Below, piece after piece: positions 57,001 to 64,000 of a stretch of DNA of 64,000 nucleotides; positions within the stretch are counted from its first letter, which is position 1, and the number at the start of each line of letters is the position of its first letter. A model generated the notes under the pieces. That model saw nothing but the letters and a program-made list of their open reading frames with translations. It was not told where the DNA came from and did not search any database. This DNA comes from Leuctra nigra (taxonomy: Eukaryota > Arthropoda > Insecta > Plecoptera > Leuctridae). A program made the position numbers and the translations under genes. The stretch is taken from assembly GCA_934045905.1 (NCBI GenBank), contig OW203765.1, forward strand, positions 15,067,409 to 15,131,408. Direction: 5' to 3'.

Positions 57001-58658
57001 ATACCTAGAGATCATATTTTCATAATTTACAAAAGTTTTAATTTAATTTAATTTTAATTTTAATTTTATTGTTTATTTATTTTTATCCTAATCCTTTATC
57101 CTTCCAAGGGGGGGCACTTATGACTCCAAGGGGGGGCAAAGCCCCCCCTTGGATATGCCTGGAATCATCACTGTATCCTGGCCAACGTAGCCTTTCTAAA
57201 ACACTTTTCAGTAGGATGGGAAACAGGTTCAGAATTTCGTAAGTTTTACGTATGCACAATGATAACAAAAGAAACGCGCATAATTTCTTTTCCTTTCCTT
57301 CATTACGGTTCTATAAAACACCCCTGGAGAAAGAATCCGATTCTTGGCTTATTATCCAAGAGTTCATACATTTTATGCTCTGAATCTCTCGGTCGTTGTT
57401 GTTCTCGTCCAATTAGGTTGACATTTACAAAAACAAGAGTTTACCGGACATACTTCATCAGATTTGGGTGATTTGGAAGTTTCCTATATATGCAGAGTAA
57501 CTATTTAGACTGTAAGGAGGAACACTCTGATTTTACTTGCTTTGTGATTGTTGACAGAGGCGGTATCGGCAGTACAGAATGGCGAAGTCCAGCAAGAAGC
57601 TGTCATCAGCGACAAGACAGCTCCTCGCCAAGAACGTGCGTGAAGCGAAGGCCTCTCAAGTCAACATGCTGCCGGCAAAGAAGTTGGTCTTCCACGGGAC
57701 GAGGGAGAGCGCCACGGATATTGTAGCAGAGCCGGACGAGTCGAAGGTAAATACAAAGGAATCCAACCTCTTGAATTCATTTGCATGCTCTAGTGGTACG
57801 CAATGATTATATTTTCAGTAGATTTATTTTCTTTAACTGTTCAGCAATGGATGATAATCGTGTTTTTGTGCAGAGGACAATGACCTCCTTAGTAATTTAT
57901 ACATATTTGTTTAATGGTGAAAAGAATCCATGAGAAATTGAGAAGCATCTATCTCCTAGCCCCCACGCTAGAATAAGTTGTCAGCCGGCCGTAGAGCACA
58001 TCCCCTTGCGCCTGCAGGTTATGCAACGTTAAATACAGCGAAGTCTCTATGTTGCCTAGTAGCTATATAGTCTGGGAACTGGTTCCTAGCTACTTCCGAT
58101 CGATATTGAGGCACGAGTCAATGGCACGACGTAAATAATACTCTCAGAACAAGTAAGATGAGTGAGATGGCGCGGCCTGAGAAAAGATCCCTTATTAGGA
58201 AATGGGTAGTCCTAGTTATCGAAAAACAAAGTCAATATGCGAAAAACACGTTTTTTTTTTAAATAATGCAATTCGCTCAATGGTTTACTAACTTGTTTTA
58301 TTAAAAATCCCAATATTTCCATCGTTATGCAGTGACCTTCTTCAGGAGTGAAACAAAGGAAAATCCCACATAACAAACAAAACAGCAAACAAAGACGAAC
58401 GGCGCGTTATGCCATTGCACATCGAATACAGAGTTTCATATCCCTAACAAGAAGCTATGTGTCTCGACTCAGATGGAGCAGTTGCCGTACGAGCCTAGCG
58501 CGAGCGTCAACATGTCGAACTACCCGGCGTCGAGACCCGACACCGCCTCCTCGATCACGACCGACGTGTCGACTGCAGACGCGACCGCGGAGTTGAGCAC
58601 CGTCACCACCGTGTCCCAGGAGGTCACTGACACGTCGGGGGTCGAGAGTGACGCCTGA
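38916..58658 (+). CDS. RIIa-domain and IQ-motif protein, sperm protein 17-like, eight exons
   Basis: Exons: 38916-39005, 47924-48008, 49828-49940, 50442-50499, 50907-51041, 51654-51766, 57558-57746, 58473-58658. They total 969 nt, or 322 residues plus TGA, with all phases consistent. Residues about 12-56 form an RIIa dimerisation/docking fold (YHLPPGLKELCADITRE, then VLRNQPENLYAFIAEYL), as in SP17, CABYR and ropporin, which bind AKAP helices in cilia and flagella. IQ calmodulin-binding motifs follow: VVQAAYRGYLARKYV, IKIQAAFRGHLAR and IIIQRRYRQYRMAK. The tail is Ser/Thr-rich and ends GVESDA. Human SP17 has one IQ motif and 151 residues, so this is a longer multi-IQ relative. A flagellar or ciliary role is inferred. 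Intron 1 is about 8.9 kb and holds a composite element; intron 6 holds the 86-bp array and a hAT insertion. Confidence 0.88.
39131..39390. repeat. Inverted repeat partner of 47340-47665
   Basis: gttttcggctggccgcactggg and accaccttcttcatgcactcc occur here and in reverse complement near 47642 and 47381. The two copies lie near the two ends of the 8.9-kb first intron. Confidence 0.6.
39720..39930. repeat. GGTACCTA/GTAGG microsatellite tract
   Basis: Runs of tacctacctacc and taggtaggta are interspersed in a 200-bp stretch of intron 1. The remainder of 39930-40800 shows no gene or recognisable element. Confidence 0.6.
40809..41317. mobile_element. hAT-type MITE with 8-bp target duplication
   Basis: The ends are CAGTGTTATGATTAGATAA and, inverted, CAGTGTTGTGACTTATC. 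The flanks are ATAGTGAC at 40801-40808 and ATAGTGAC at 41318-41325, a perfect 8-bp duplication. The interior is rich in tatctagataa palindromes. There is no coding capacity. Confidence 0.92.
42301..42665. repeat. CCTTGACGTGGTGG interspersed repeat, copy 4
   Basis: It starts at acttccaccttgacgctg, contains ctcgaggtagtaatcccc and an 18-base poly-C, and ends gtcgacgcgctg. The same family occurs at 1750, 21218 and 50105. Confidence 0.6.
43792..44460 (+). repeat. 118-bp tandem repeats with ETS-CRE motifs, copy 2
   Basis: GAATTC landmarks at 43910, 44028, 44146, 44264 and 44382 show the 118-bp period. There is one more unit than in copy 1, and each carries ACCGGAAGTGACGTCA. Confidence 0.85.
45722..45793 (-). 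other. tRNA-like sequence, second copy
   Basis: It is identical in core to 5508-5579: box A GGGTAGCTCAGTTGG, anticodon-loop CCGGCAA and an imperfect T stem. Its position within the composite element is conserved. Confidence 0.5.
46275..47923. other. Remainder of intron 1
   Basis: AT-rich intron. The open frame at 47214-47768 overlaps the inverted repeat copy at 47340-47665 and shows no domain, so I do not call it a gene. Confidence 0.5.
47340..47665. repeat. Inverted repeat partner of 39131-39390
   Basis: It is the reverse complement of the earlier copy, with an extra block of about 70 bp in the middle. The ggagagtggagagcagctc region beyond it has its own inverted partner at ctccactctccactctcgc. 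Confidence 0.6.
47924..48008 (+). CDS. Exon 2: second half of RIIa domain
   Basis: It encodes VLRNQPENLYAFIAEYLNAM then LMTQDRAE. R.QP.N...F...Y...L is the second RIIa helix. The acceptor is tttttgtcag and the donor CGAAG/gtgagt, phase 0 in and 1 out. Confidence 0.9.
48523..49506 (-). mobile_element. Rolling-circle element in intron 2
   Basis: CTAG complement at 48523-48526 with the CGCTCA...TGAGCG hairpin; the minus-strand 5' end TTGAGCGAGCG is at 49506. It belongs to the same family as 25471-29018. Confidence 0.65.
49828..49940 (+). CDS. Exon 3: linker and start of IQ motif 1
   Basis: It encodes AASQLIHGMLTNDVTYEAML, then ERRGVSAPLANAAAIVVQ. The exon stops exactly at the IQ glutamine, as does exon 6. 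The acceptor is tgcttgcag and the donor GTCCAG/gtacac. Confidence 0.88.
50105..50345. repeat. CCTTGACGTGGTGG family, partial copy 5
   Basis: It retains ggtcgacctacccatatc, accgacccaaa, ggtccgtcccc and gtcgacccgcc blocks. The 5' part is missing. Confidence 0.5.
50442..50499 (+). CDS. Exon 4: IQ motif 1 core
   Basis: It encodes AAYRGYLARKYVKTMRDNE, which completes VVQAAYRGYLARK with exon 3. The acceptor is ctgattacag and the donor GAAG/gtaaga. The short 58-nt exon in phase 0 in and 1 out fits both neighbours. Confidence 0.85.
50612..50738. mobile_element. Fold-back element, GGGGCC ends
   Basis: ggggccctattctacatct and gatctcgtcgcggccgcctt pair with aaggcggccgcgacgagat and atagaagaggcccc. It is related to the hairpin at 36199. 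Confidence 0.7.
50907..51041 (+). CDS. Exon 5: IQ motif 2
   Basis: It encodes GTVLDVYLDSLGVSKDVASL then RAIKIQAAFRGHLAREALKL. IQAAFRGHLAR is a full IQ consensus. The acceptor is gcttgttccag and the donor GACG/gtcagt. Confidence 0.9.
51191..51314. mobile_element. Fold-back element, GGGGCCGTATTCTAGAA ends
   Basis: ggggccgtattctagaac pairs with gttctagaatacgcctcc, and the inner ttcccaattctgatggaat pairs with attccatcaggaatggaa. It is a typical short MITE hairpin in intron 5. Confidence 0.7.
51654..51766 (+). CDS. Exon 6: start of IQ motif 3, edge of the 86-bp array
   Basis: It encodes EYVEPENRGDIDTNILAKVL, then ESLGVTLEEATNAAIIIQ. It ends at the first ATACAA/gtatgt donor. Only this donor keeps phase 0 to exon 7 without meeting a stop. 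Its 3' half is the template of the following array. Confidence 0.85.
51692..56087 (+). repeat. 86-bp tandem array with 51 copies of a 5' splice site
   Basis: The donor ATACAA/GTATGT occurs first at 51767 and last at 56067, and 4300 bp is exactly 50 periods of 86 bp. Each unit holds the 3' part of exon 6 (ATCCTGGCC...ATCATACAA) plus gtatgtgtccaaac. Divergence is a few percent, mainly GGGGGTC/GGGAGTC and CCAGAGTCC/CCAGTGTCC. The third frame has TAA in nearly every unit; one unit near 55100 has TTA instead. The many 63- and 78-codon frames across the array are by-products. Confidence 0.97.
56088..57173. mobile_element. hAT-like element inserted at the array edge
   Basis: The ends are CAGTGATGATTTCAGACAT and, inverted, CAGTGATGATTCCAGGCAT. 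The flanks are CATCCTGG (56080-56087) and TATCCTGG (57174-57181), a near-perfect 8-bp duplication made of array sequence. The interior contains poly-G, ccgggccgcacaggcccggg and ccggacgaatggcaaccct blocks. No intact transposase. Confidence 0.8.
57558..57746 (+). CDS. Exon 7: end of IQ motif 3 and basic region
   Basis: It encodes RRYRQYRMAKSSKKLSSATR, then QLLAKNVREAKASQVNMLP. Joined to exon 6 it gives IIIQRRYRQYRMAKS. The acceptor is gttgacag and the donor TCGAAG/gtaaat; 63 codons in phase 0. Confidence 0.88.
58473..58658 (+). CDS. Exon 8: Ser/Thr-rich C-terminus
   Basis: It encodes MEQLPYEPSASVNMSNYPAS, then RPDTASSITTDVSTADATAE, and ends SGVESDA with TGA at 58656. The acceptor is ctcgactcag. 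The acidic Ser/Thr composition suggests a disordered tail. Confidence 0.85.
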   Translation: MEQLPYEPSASVNMSNYPASRPDTASSITTDVSTADATAELSTVTTVSQEVTDTSGVESDA

Positions 58659-58761
58659 CCGTGACCACGACGTGTTGGAGAGATTTCGAGTCGCCTTTTA
58701 TGTTTCTTGCTCGTAGGTTGGTATACCAACAAAATTTATTCGTTTTATATAAACATTGTAT

Positions 58762-58767
58762 AATAAA
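58762..58767 (+). promoter_or_regulatory. polyadenylation signal AATAAA
   Basis: It lies about 105 bp after the stop of the RIIa/IQ gene. The following 58770-59690 holds one SINE-like repeat and no supported gene. Confidence 0.6.
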
Positions 58768-59435
58768 GATGTGCTACTGTAAATTGGCAAGATCTTTCTC
58801 TAGATTTAGCTGAGGCTCTTACTCAATCAAGTCTTGTCTTGTTTATTGAATTACCGTCAATACTGTTTAAGTGGTTAATAAAACAGTATTTTGTTCCATA
58901 CTTTAATAACCGTAATAACGACGTACGGGACGGAATGGGAATGATGAATTATGGAATCTCAATAAGTACGCCCACAATTGACTTAATATTTATTAAGGTC
59001 TTATTATGAAATTTTTGATTTTCCTTCATTCATCATAGTTCATTTCTTAGGCCCGGACTTTCAATACTCTTCTAAAGTCTCAATTAGCTCTTAACAGTTA
59101 GTTAGTGGTCATTCTAGGAAGGTCATTGGTTGTTGCCATGACAATACAGTCCTAATAAACAGTTTAAAAGTTAGCAGAGTATTGTGGCCCTAAATATATT
59201 ACACGTAATGCATTAAGTTTAGACACGTTTACAAGTTATGCACAGTTTAATATGATGAGATTATTATACGGACGATCACTGCTGCTTGTTCTTTTCTGCG
59301 AATGCGCTGTACAGAGATCCATGATCGATCTTCGTCACTGCAATCATCTTACTGCGCACCAGCGACACTGCAAGCAAAAAGATGCCAATGGGGTCAACGG
59401 CTTCGTCCCATCTGAAGGACGATGTATCATTTACA

Positions 59436-59555
59436 GCACGGGCCTCCACAACCCGCGCCGTCGAATGACTGATAACAGGTGGAGGGAGGTCGTCACATTA
59501 ACCCCCAAACACCACAGTCTCTCTGCCCAACGGCAGCAGCTAGCAGGTCAGAGTT
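59436..59555. repeat. SINE-like repeat, pair member
   Basis: It is the partner of 23192-23317, with gggcctccacaacccgcg and ctgataacaggtggaggga. It overlaps a 101-codon frame (59252-59557) that shows no domain and is not called. Confidence 0.5.
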
Positions 59556-59694
59556 AAATGGTCACCCATCCAACCGCTAACCGTGCTCAATGTTGCTTAC
59601 CCTCGGTGAACTTACAAGAACCGTGGTATCCAATACACCAGCCGTTGGGTTGAATTAATCTGTGATATATCAGAATGTAGTTCAGGTATCCTAT

Positions 59695-60009
59695 CTATTT
59701 CCAGCCTGCCAGTACATCATGGGGAAAAGCACGAGAAGACCATCCAAGGTGTGGACGAGACTGTGAGGTCGACGATGGAGGTGATGACTTGCTACTACCT
59801 GCTGCTAGGACGCCGCCGACGACAACGAGGCTGGACGGCGACGCCGAGACGACCAGCCAGTACATCATGGGCAGCAGCACGAGAAGGTGCCAGACCACGG
59901 TGGTGATGAGACTGTGAGGTCGACGATGGAGGTGATGACTTGGTACTGGACTTACGCCGCTGTTGGTGAAGAAACTGCCGGTTGTGTTGAAACTCTCGGC
60001 CAGAGCGTC
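59695..60009 (-). CDS. AGPAT-like last exon with terminal membrane helices
   Basis: After acceptor catcttccag it reads DALAESFNTTGSFFTNSGVS, then LITTVVWHLLVLLPMMYWLV and VSASPSSLVVVGGVLAAG. This matches the AGPAT end KDALQE..N..G.FPG....RRP..LLN...W. The frame runs on to a stop at 59695 through a second copy of its own sequence, or may splice at GCAGCAG/gtagta (exon end 59799). Confidence 0.7.
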   Translation of the reverse strand, partial: DALAESFNTTGSFFTNSGVSPVPSHHLHRRPHSLITTVVWHLLVLLPMMYWLVVSASPSSLVVVGGVLAAGSSKSSPPSSTSQSRPHLGWSSRAFPHDVLAGWK

Positions 60010-63000
60010 CTGGAAGATGAAAGTTGGTTTTAAATGTTCCTCGGAGAACGTTACAAGAATCCAGGTATACATATGGAATAATGTATTGAATTTTAAACTA
60101 TTATCTCTCTGACCTTGACTCTGTAAACATTGTGCAGCCACTTAGCCAGATCTAAGTCATCTTCAGGAAGTTCTGAAATGGGAACTCGTCGGATGTAGAG
60201 ATGCGCCTTAACACAAGTTGATCACTGTGGGTTCGAAGTCGTTTGGTCCACTGTAAGAATTAAAACATGTCCATGCTCTTGGATGTTCAAACTTAGGAGG
60301 TTTTAGTACATGGAGGGGACATGCGCCGGGCGGAGTGTACAAGCGGAGTGAAGCCGATGGCTTCTTTGAGGTTCATCGTTGACTGAAGAACAGGTTGATC
60401 TTCAATCAACGGTTTCATCCATACTTTTCCGTGACTCCAGGCTGAAATAGCTGCTTTCGTATACAAGGGCTGTCATATCTAGTGGAGCGGTCGCTCCACC
60501 CAGCCAAGTCGTACTATACACTCACACTCACTCAACATACCGTAAATGCCTAATAAACTGAGGAGCAGACCAAACACTTTTACTGTAAGCAACAACATGG
60601 CATTTTCGGCCTACTGGATCTTAAAATTGGAAAATCTCACATTGTTGTGAAATGTCTTAATTTCGAGCTATGGCCCACCCCACTACATATACCAAATTTG
60701 GGAACAATAGGTTATGCCATTTGCGCGCTAGAGGACCGAGAAAACAGTGAAATTACACCACTTTCTGATTCTGAAGATGATGATTCTGATGATATCACGA
60801 AACCCTGTTGACAGCGCCACAGCCTAAACGGCTGAACCGATCGACCTGAAACTTTTACCACATATGCACTTTTGGCGTCTGATGATACCTTGCCTCTTGT
60901 GATTTTTTGTGCCGCCATTTTTAAACCGGAAGTGACGTCATAACTCAAAAACGTCTGGACCGATTAGAACGAAATTAGCGCCATTCGATTTAGATGGTCA
61001 TCTATATGAAGTATCAATAAAAAAAATATTATTTTCTTATTTTCTAAACCGGAAGTGACGTCATAAATACGCAATATTTAACTTATTTCAACAAATTATA
61101 CTTAAAATACGTACATAATTAACTTACATTGTAACATAGACAATACAATTTATATATTCAAGGTAGCAGTGTTCTCGGCCGCCATTCCTGAAACCGGAAG
61201 TGACGTCATATATCTAAAACGCCTGTACCGATTGCAACTGAACTAGCTCCTGCGTATTCATTCTGCTATTTATTTGAAAAATCAATTGTGAAAAATGAAT
61301 AAATAAATTAATGGTACCGGAAATGGCGGCAGGAACCACTAAATGAAACCGGAAGTGACGTCATATATTACAAACGGCATGACCGATTTTACGGAAATAT
61401 AGGGATTAGGAATTCAGATGGTCGTTCATGAAGGTATCAACTAGATAAAACTAGATTGTTTTCTTATTACCTATACCGGAATTCGGCCGCTATTTCAAAA
61501 CCGGAAGTGACGTCATGTATCGAAAACGGCTGGATCGATTATAACGAAACTTAAGCTATTCTTCTTGGATAATCATTTTCATCTTATACCAAACGCAACT
61601 TTTCATAGTAACCAAATCGGTTGAGGCGTATTTTTTTAAAGAAATTAGTCCCTGCTCGGACATGTGCTACAAGCTGTATGAATAAACTAACAAAAGAAGT
61701 GATATCCCAGAAAAAACACTCCGTGTAAAAATACCAGCCAAGTCTCTTTAACTATAAAAAAAAATAGAAGAAATCTAAAAATTCAGCACTGAAAAGGAGT
61801 GATATCAAAAAAGGAGCCAAGTCAACGAATTTTCCAAATTTTAATCGTACCATTGAAATAAAAATATCAACCCCCGAGAAATACTTAAAAAAAGGACTTG
61901 GCGCATCGTTTTTTTAAAGACATTTTTCTATTCTTAAGCTTATGCCACTCACATACTACGTAGTTCAGAAATGCCTAGAAAAATTGGGACAAAACTTTCA
62001 AATTAAATATTGAACATTCTGTAAAATATTTTAAATTTAAATATAAGTACGCAAAGAAACATAGCATTGTCTTACAAGCAATAAATACAGAACAGTTGTG
62101 TTTGTGATTGGTAGGTACCTATAGTTTTGTGGGTACATCAACACACCTACTACAGCATTATACTTGGAACCTTCTCGCCGTGTAATTAATTGCTATTAAT
62201 TAACATTTTATACCAAAAAAATTCATAAATTACATAACGTATTACTTTAGATAAAAATCTAGTCAGTAATTATTTGAGCAGCATGGCTCAGTGCACTAGT
62301 CACTTATACAAATCTCATTGACGGCCTTCTTGTAATGAGCGCTTTCGCTATTTCCCTCAGTCACGATATTGAGAAGTATAATTGATTAATATGACCCTAG
62401 AAATAGTGGCAATAACGAATAGACTAGGCCGCTTCCGTTTATTCGTTATTCGTTTATCCGTTTATTTCCTCTGAATATTGACAAAATACCAAAACTGCCA
62501 GTAGGTAAGAGTACTAGTTATATTAAAACGTAGTATGATTCGTCGATAATGAATGTGATATACTCAGGAAAATATACTTGTAGAGTTCTTCCTATACTTT
62601 TAGGATAGAAAAGTGTCTTTAAAAAAACGATGCGCCAAGTCCTTTTTTTAAGTATTTCTCGGGGGTTGATATTTTTATTTCAATGGTACGATTAAAATTT
62701 GGAAAATTCGTTGACTTGGCTCCTTTTTTGATATCACTCCTTTTCAGTGCTGAATTTTTAGATTTCTTCTATTTTTTTTTATAGTTAAAGAGACTTGGCT
62801 GGTATTTTTACACGGAGTGTTTTTTCTGGGATATAAAATACAGGACTTATTTAATCTCGCGCCAATGAGTAAACTTAAGCCGGGTCCACATAGACCGTTT
62901 TTGCGTTTTGCGTTTTCGGAAAACGGAACTCGCAAAAACGGTCTATGTGGACCCGGAATAAGTGAGATGCGGTTTGGTGCATTATTTAACTGAAGGTCTA

Positions 63001-64000
63001 AGAACTGTCCTCCAGGTTTTCAGATTCTCGATACTTCAAGAAGTTGCGAAATTACATCATTTTTAATAAAACCCTTCTCTCGCATTCTACAGCGTGTGAT
63101 TTATTCGCTGTCTGCTTCGCCTTCGCTCGCCTTAGCTATAGCGCGGTGGGGACTTACTTTATTATATTTAAAATTTTACGATATTAGCTGTTTTAATGGG
63201 TATAGGTATTATGGTAAATTTAAAAAAGTTGTAAACTTTTTAAAAATAATGGTTTCGCCTCAACAAAAATATATGTTTATATATTAACGTACTACGTACC
63301 CTAAACCACTTTCAGGCCTGCCGCAGCAGGGGTGAAGGGGAGAGTCCACTACGGCTGGCTCATGGTCTCTTAGCTTTGCTTGCGTCACTTACTTGTCGAA
63401 AGCCAGTTGTAAGTCGTACAAAGGATGTCATATATAAAATAGTTTCAGGACTAATTTAATCGCGCGCCAATGAGTGAACTTAGTGAAATGCTGTTTATTG
63501 CATAATTTAACGAAATTGCAGCATTATGAATAAAACCCTGCACTCGTATTTAACAGCGTGTGATTTTATTCGCTCTCTGCCTAGCTTAAGCTCGCCTTAG
63601 CCAGCGCGACGGGGACTTTCATTTGGAACCAACCGTCGGAAAGAGTCAAAATGTTACACAAATATGCAGACATTTCAGAAAAAACAGCTGTACAAAAAGC
63701 TGAATACACTAGAAATCCTGCTTCAATCTAGGCGGCGAATGTACTCTCCAGCTAGATAAAATAGAACCTCATTGGTTCAGACGCTGCTTTCGCATCTATC
63801 TCCTTAGCTTTGCTTGCGTCACTTACTTGTCGAAAGCCAGTTGTATGTCGTAAACAGCGGGAACTTTGCCTCTTAGAAACGGCACACTTGCTGTGAACCC
63901 CTTTGTCCTTGGTGTGAGGTGATGCTTCAATACCGGCAGACCCTTCTCCCGCGCAAACTGCTGACTCTTCTCGCACTTGCTGGAGGTGAATCTCGTACCC
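59695..64000 (-). CDS. AGPAT3/4-type 1-acylglycerol-3-phosphate acyltransferase, 3' exons
   Basis: Three exons are supported: 63827-64000 (start outside the window), 60114-60206 and 59695-60009 (or 59799-60009 if spliced). They encode GTRFTSSKCEKSQQFAREKG, LKHHLTPRTKGFTASVP and AVYDIQLAF; then AHLYIRRVPISELPEDDLDL and AKWLHNVYRVK; then DALAESFNTTGSFF and HRRPHSLITTVVWHLLVLLP. This is the order of the C-terminal half of AGPAT3/4, membrane enzymes that acylate lysophosphatidic acid to phosphatidic acid in the ER. EGTR is a motif of the acyltransferase fold, and the Glu codon's last base is base 64000. At least one exon between 60206 and 63827 was not located (phase 2 at 63827). A composite element fills most of that gap. 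Confidence 0.8.
59709..59945. repeat. 147-bp direct duplication in the acyltransferase last exon
   Basis: ccagtacatcatgggg and gaggtcgacgatggaggtg occur at 59709-59790 and again at 59856-59940. The downstream copy (on the minus strand) is more diverged and in another frame (SRPHLGWSSRAFPHD instead of the helix). Confidence 0.75.
60114..60206 (-). CDS. AGPAT-like exon
   Basis: It encodes AHLYIRRVPISELPEDDLDL then AKWLHNVYRVK, 31 codons. AGPAT3/4 have CVRRFPLEDIP.......WLHKLYQEKDAL here. The donor GTCAAG/gtcaga joins in frame to DALAESFN. The acceptor (ttaag before GCG) is weak, so the 5' end could move slightly. Confidence 0.75.
60479..62831 (-). mobile_element. Composite Helitron-like element, copy 3 (diverged)
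   Basis: The minus-strand start is TCCCAGAAAAAACACTCCGTG-like after A, and the end is the GTGGAGCGACCGCTCCAC hairpin and CTAG. Several ACCGGAAGTGACGTCA motifs remain (60925, 61050, 61190, 61350, 61500), but the 118-bp array and tRNA-like block are absent. It is the oldest-looking of the three. Confidence 0.6.
62880..62956. mobile_element. Compact 77-bp perfect hairpin
   Basis: CCGGGTCCACATAGACCGTT and its exact complement AACGGTCTATGTGGACCCGG flank a loop of about 30 bp. It is either a tiny MITE or a small-RNA-like hairpin, in an intron of the acyltransferase gene. Confidence 0.75.
63387..63850. repeat. 434-bp tandem duplication around an exon-donor junction
   Basis: cttagctttgcttgcgtcac and ttacttgtcgaaagccagtt occur at 63371-63410 and 63805-63845, 434 bp apart. 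The acagcgtgtgattt blocks at 63092 and 63555 belong to the same duplicated segment. The inner copy holds a truncated exon end and donor without an acceptor. Confidence 0.75.
63827..64000 (-). CDS. AGPAT-like exon with EGTRFT motif (partial)
   Basis: It encodes GTRFTSSKCEKSQQFAREKG, LPVLKHHLTPRTKGFTASVP and FLRGKVPAVYDIQLAFD, ending GACAA/gtaagt in phase 2. LKHHL.PRTKGF is highly characteristic of AGPAT3/4/5. The exon runs off the window at the Glu of EGTR. Confidence 0.85.

Noticed and set aside
59252..59557. 101-codon open frame after the RIIa/IQ gene
   Set aside because: Its second half is the SINE-like repeat also found at 23192, and no domain is visible.
59695..60009. Excitatory amino-acid transporter (SLC1) exon
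   Set aside because: The hydrophobic stretch first suggested SLC1, but the neighbouring exons (AHLYIRRVPISELP, LKHHLTPRTKGF) and DALAESFNTTGSFF place it at the C-terminus of an AGPAT3/4-type acyltransferase.

Overview
This is a eukaryotic nuclear window, almost certainly from an arthropod and probably an insect. GC-rich coding exons sit in AT-rich introns with GT/AG borders. There are no operons or ribosome binding sites. The DNA is crowded with rolling-circle (Helitron-like), PIF/Harbinger-like and hAT-like elements, fold-back MITEs and GTAGG/GGTACCTA microsatellites. I cannot settle the order from sequence alone; Lepidoptera and Hemiptera are both compatible.

Layout. (1) 1377-23864, plus strand: the 3' fifteen exons of a large type I membrane protein. 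Modules in order: FAMeT-like, kringle, kringle, FAMeT-like, FAMeT-like, thrombospondin type 1, Ig, Ig, transmembrane segment, short tail. All splice phases agree and the joined exons give 1,205 codons plus stop. (2) 24307-25064, minus strand: the C-terminal part of a divergent trypsin-like protein, tail-to-tail with gene 1. (3) 25258-29018: head-to-tail rolling-circle elements. (4) 31325-33627: a C2H2 zinc-finger gene carrying three in-frame stops and a PIF/Harbinger-type MITE, with a truncated relative at 35483-36025. (5) 38916-58658, plus strand: a complete eight-exon gene for a 322-residue RIIa plus IQ-motif protein of the sperm protein 17 type. (6) 59695-64000, minus strand: the 3' exons of an AGPAT3/4-type lysophospholipid acyltransferase.

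The most striking observation is that short, nearly identical tandem arrays repeatedly lie on exon/intron junctions. In gene 1 the units are 133 bp (about 3 copies), 147 bp (8 copies) and 82 bp (9 copies). In the protease gene the unit is 117 bp (4 copies), and in the RIIa/IQ gene 86 bp (51 donor copies). The acyltransferase has two smaller duplications, one at a donor and one in its last exon. Each unit carries coding sequence plus a 5' or 3' splice site, so the genes contain multiplied splice sites. In several arrays only one copy keeps the reading frame. This is either an unusual genome-wide mode of splice-site multiplication or, less likely given ordered copy-specific variants, an assembly problem.

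The rest is mostly mobile DNA. Three copies of a 2.4-3.4 kb Helitron-like composite element carry 118-bp internal repeats with an ETS-CRE composite motif, and two of these copies also hold a tRNA-like sequence. A degenerate PIF/Harbinger element has a matching empty site elsewhere in the window. Two hAT-type insertions have 8-bp or near-8-bp target duplications.
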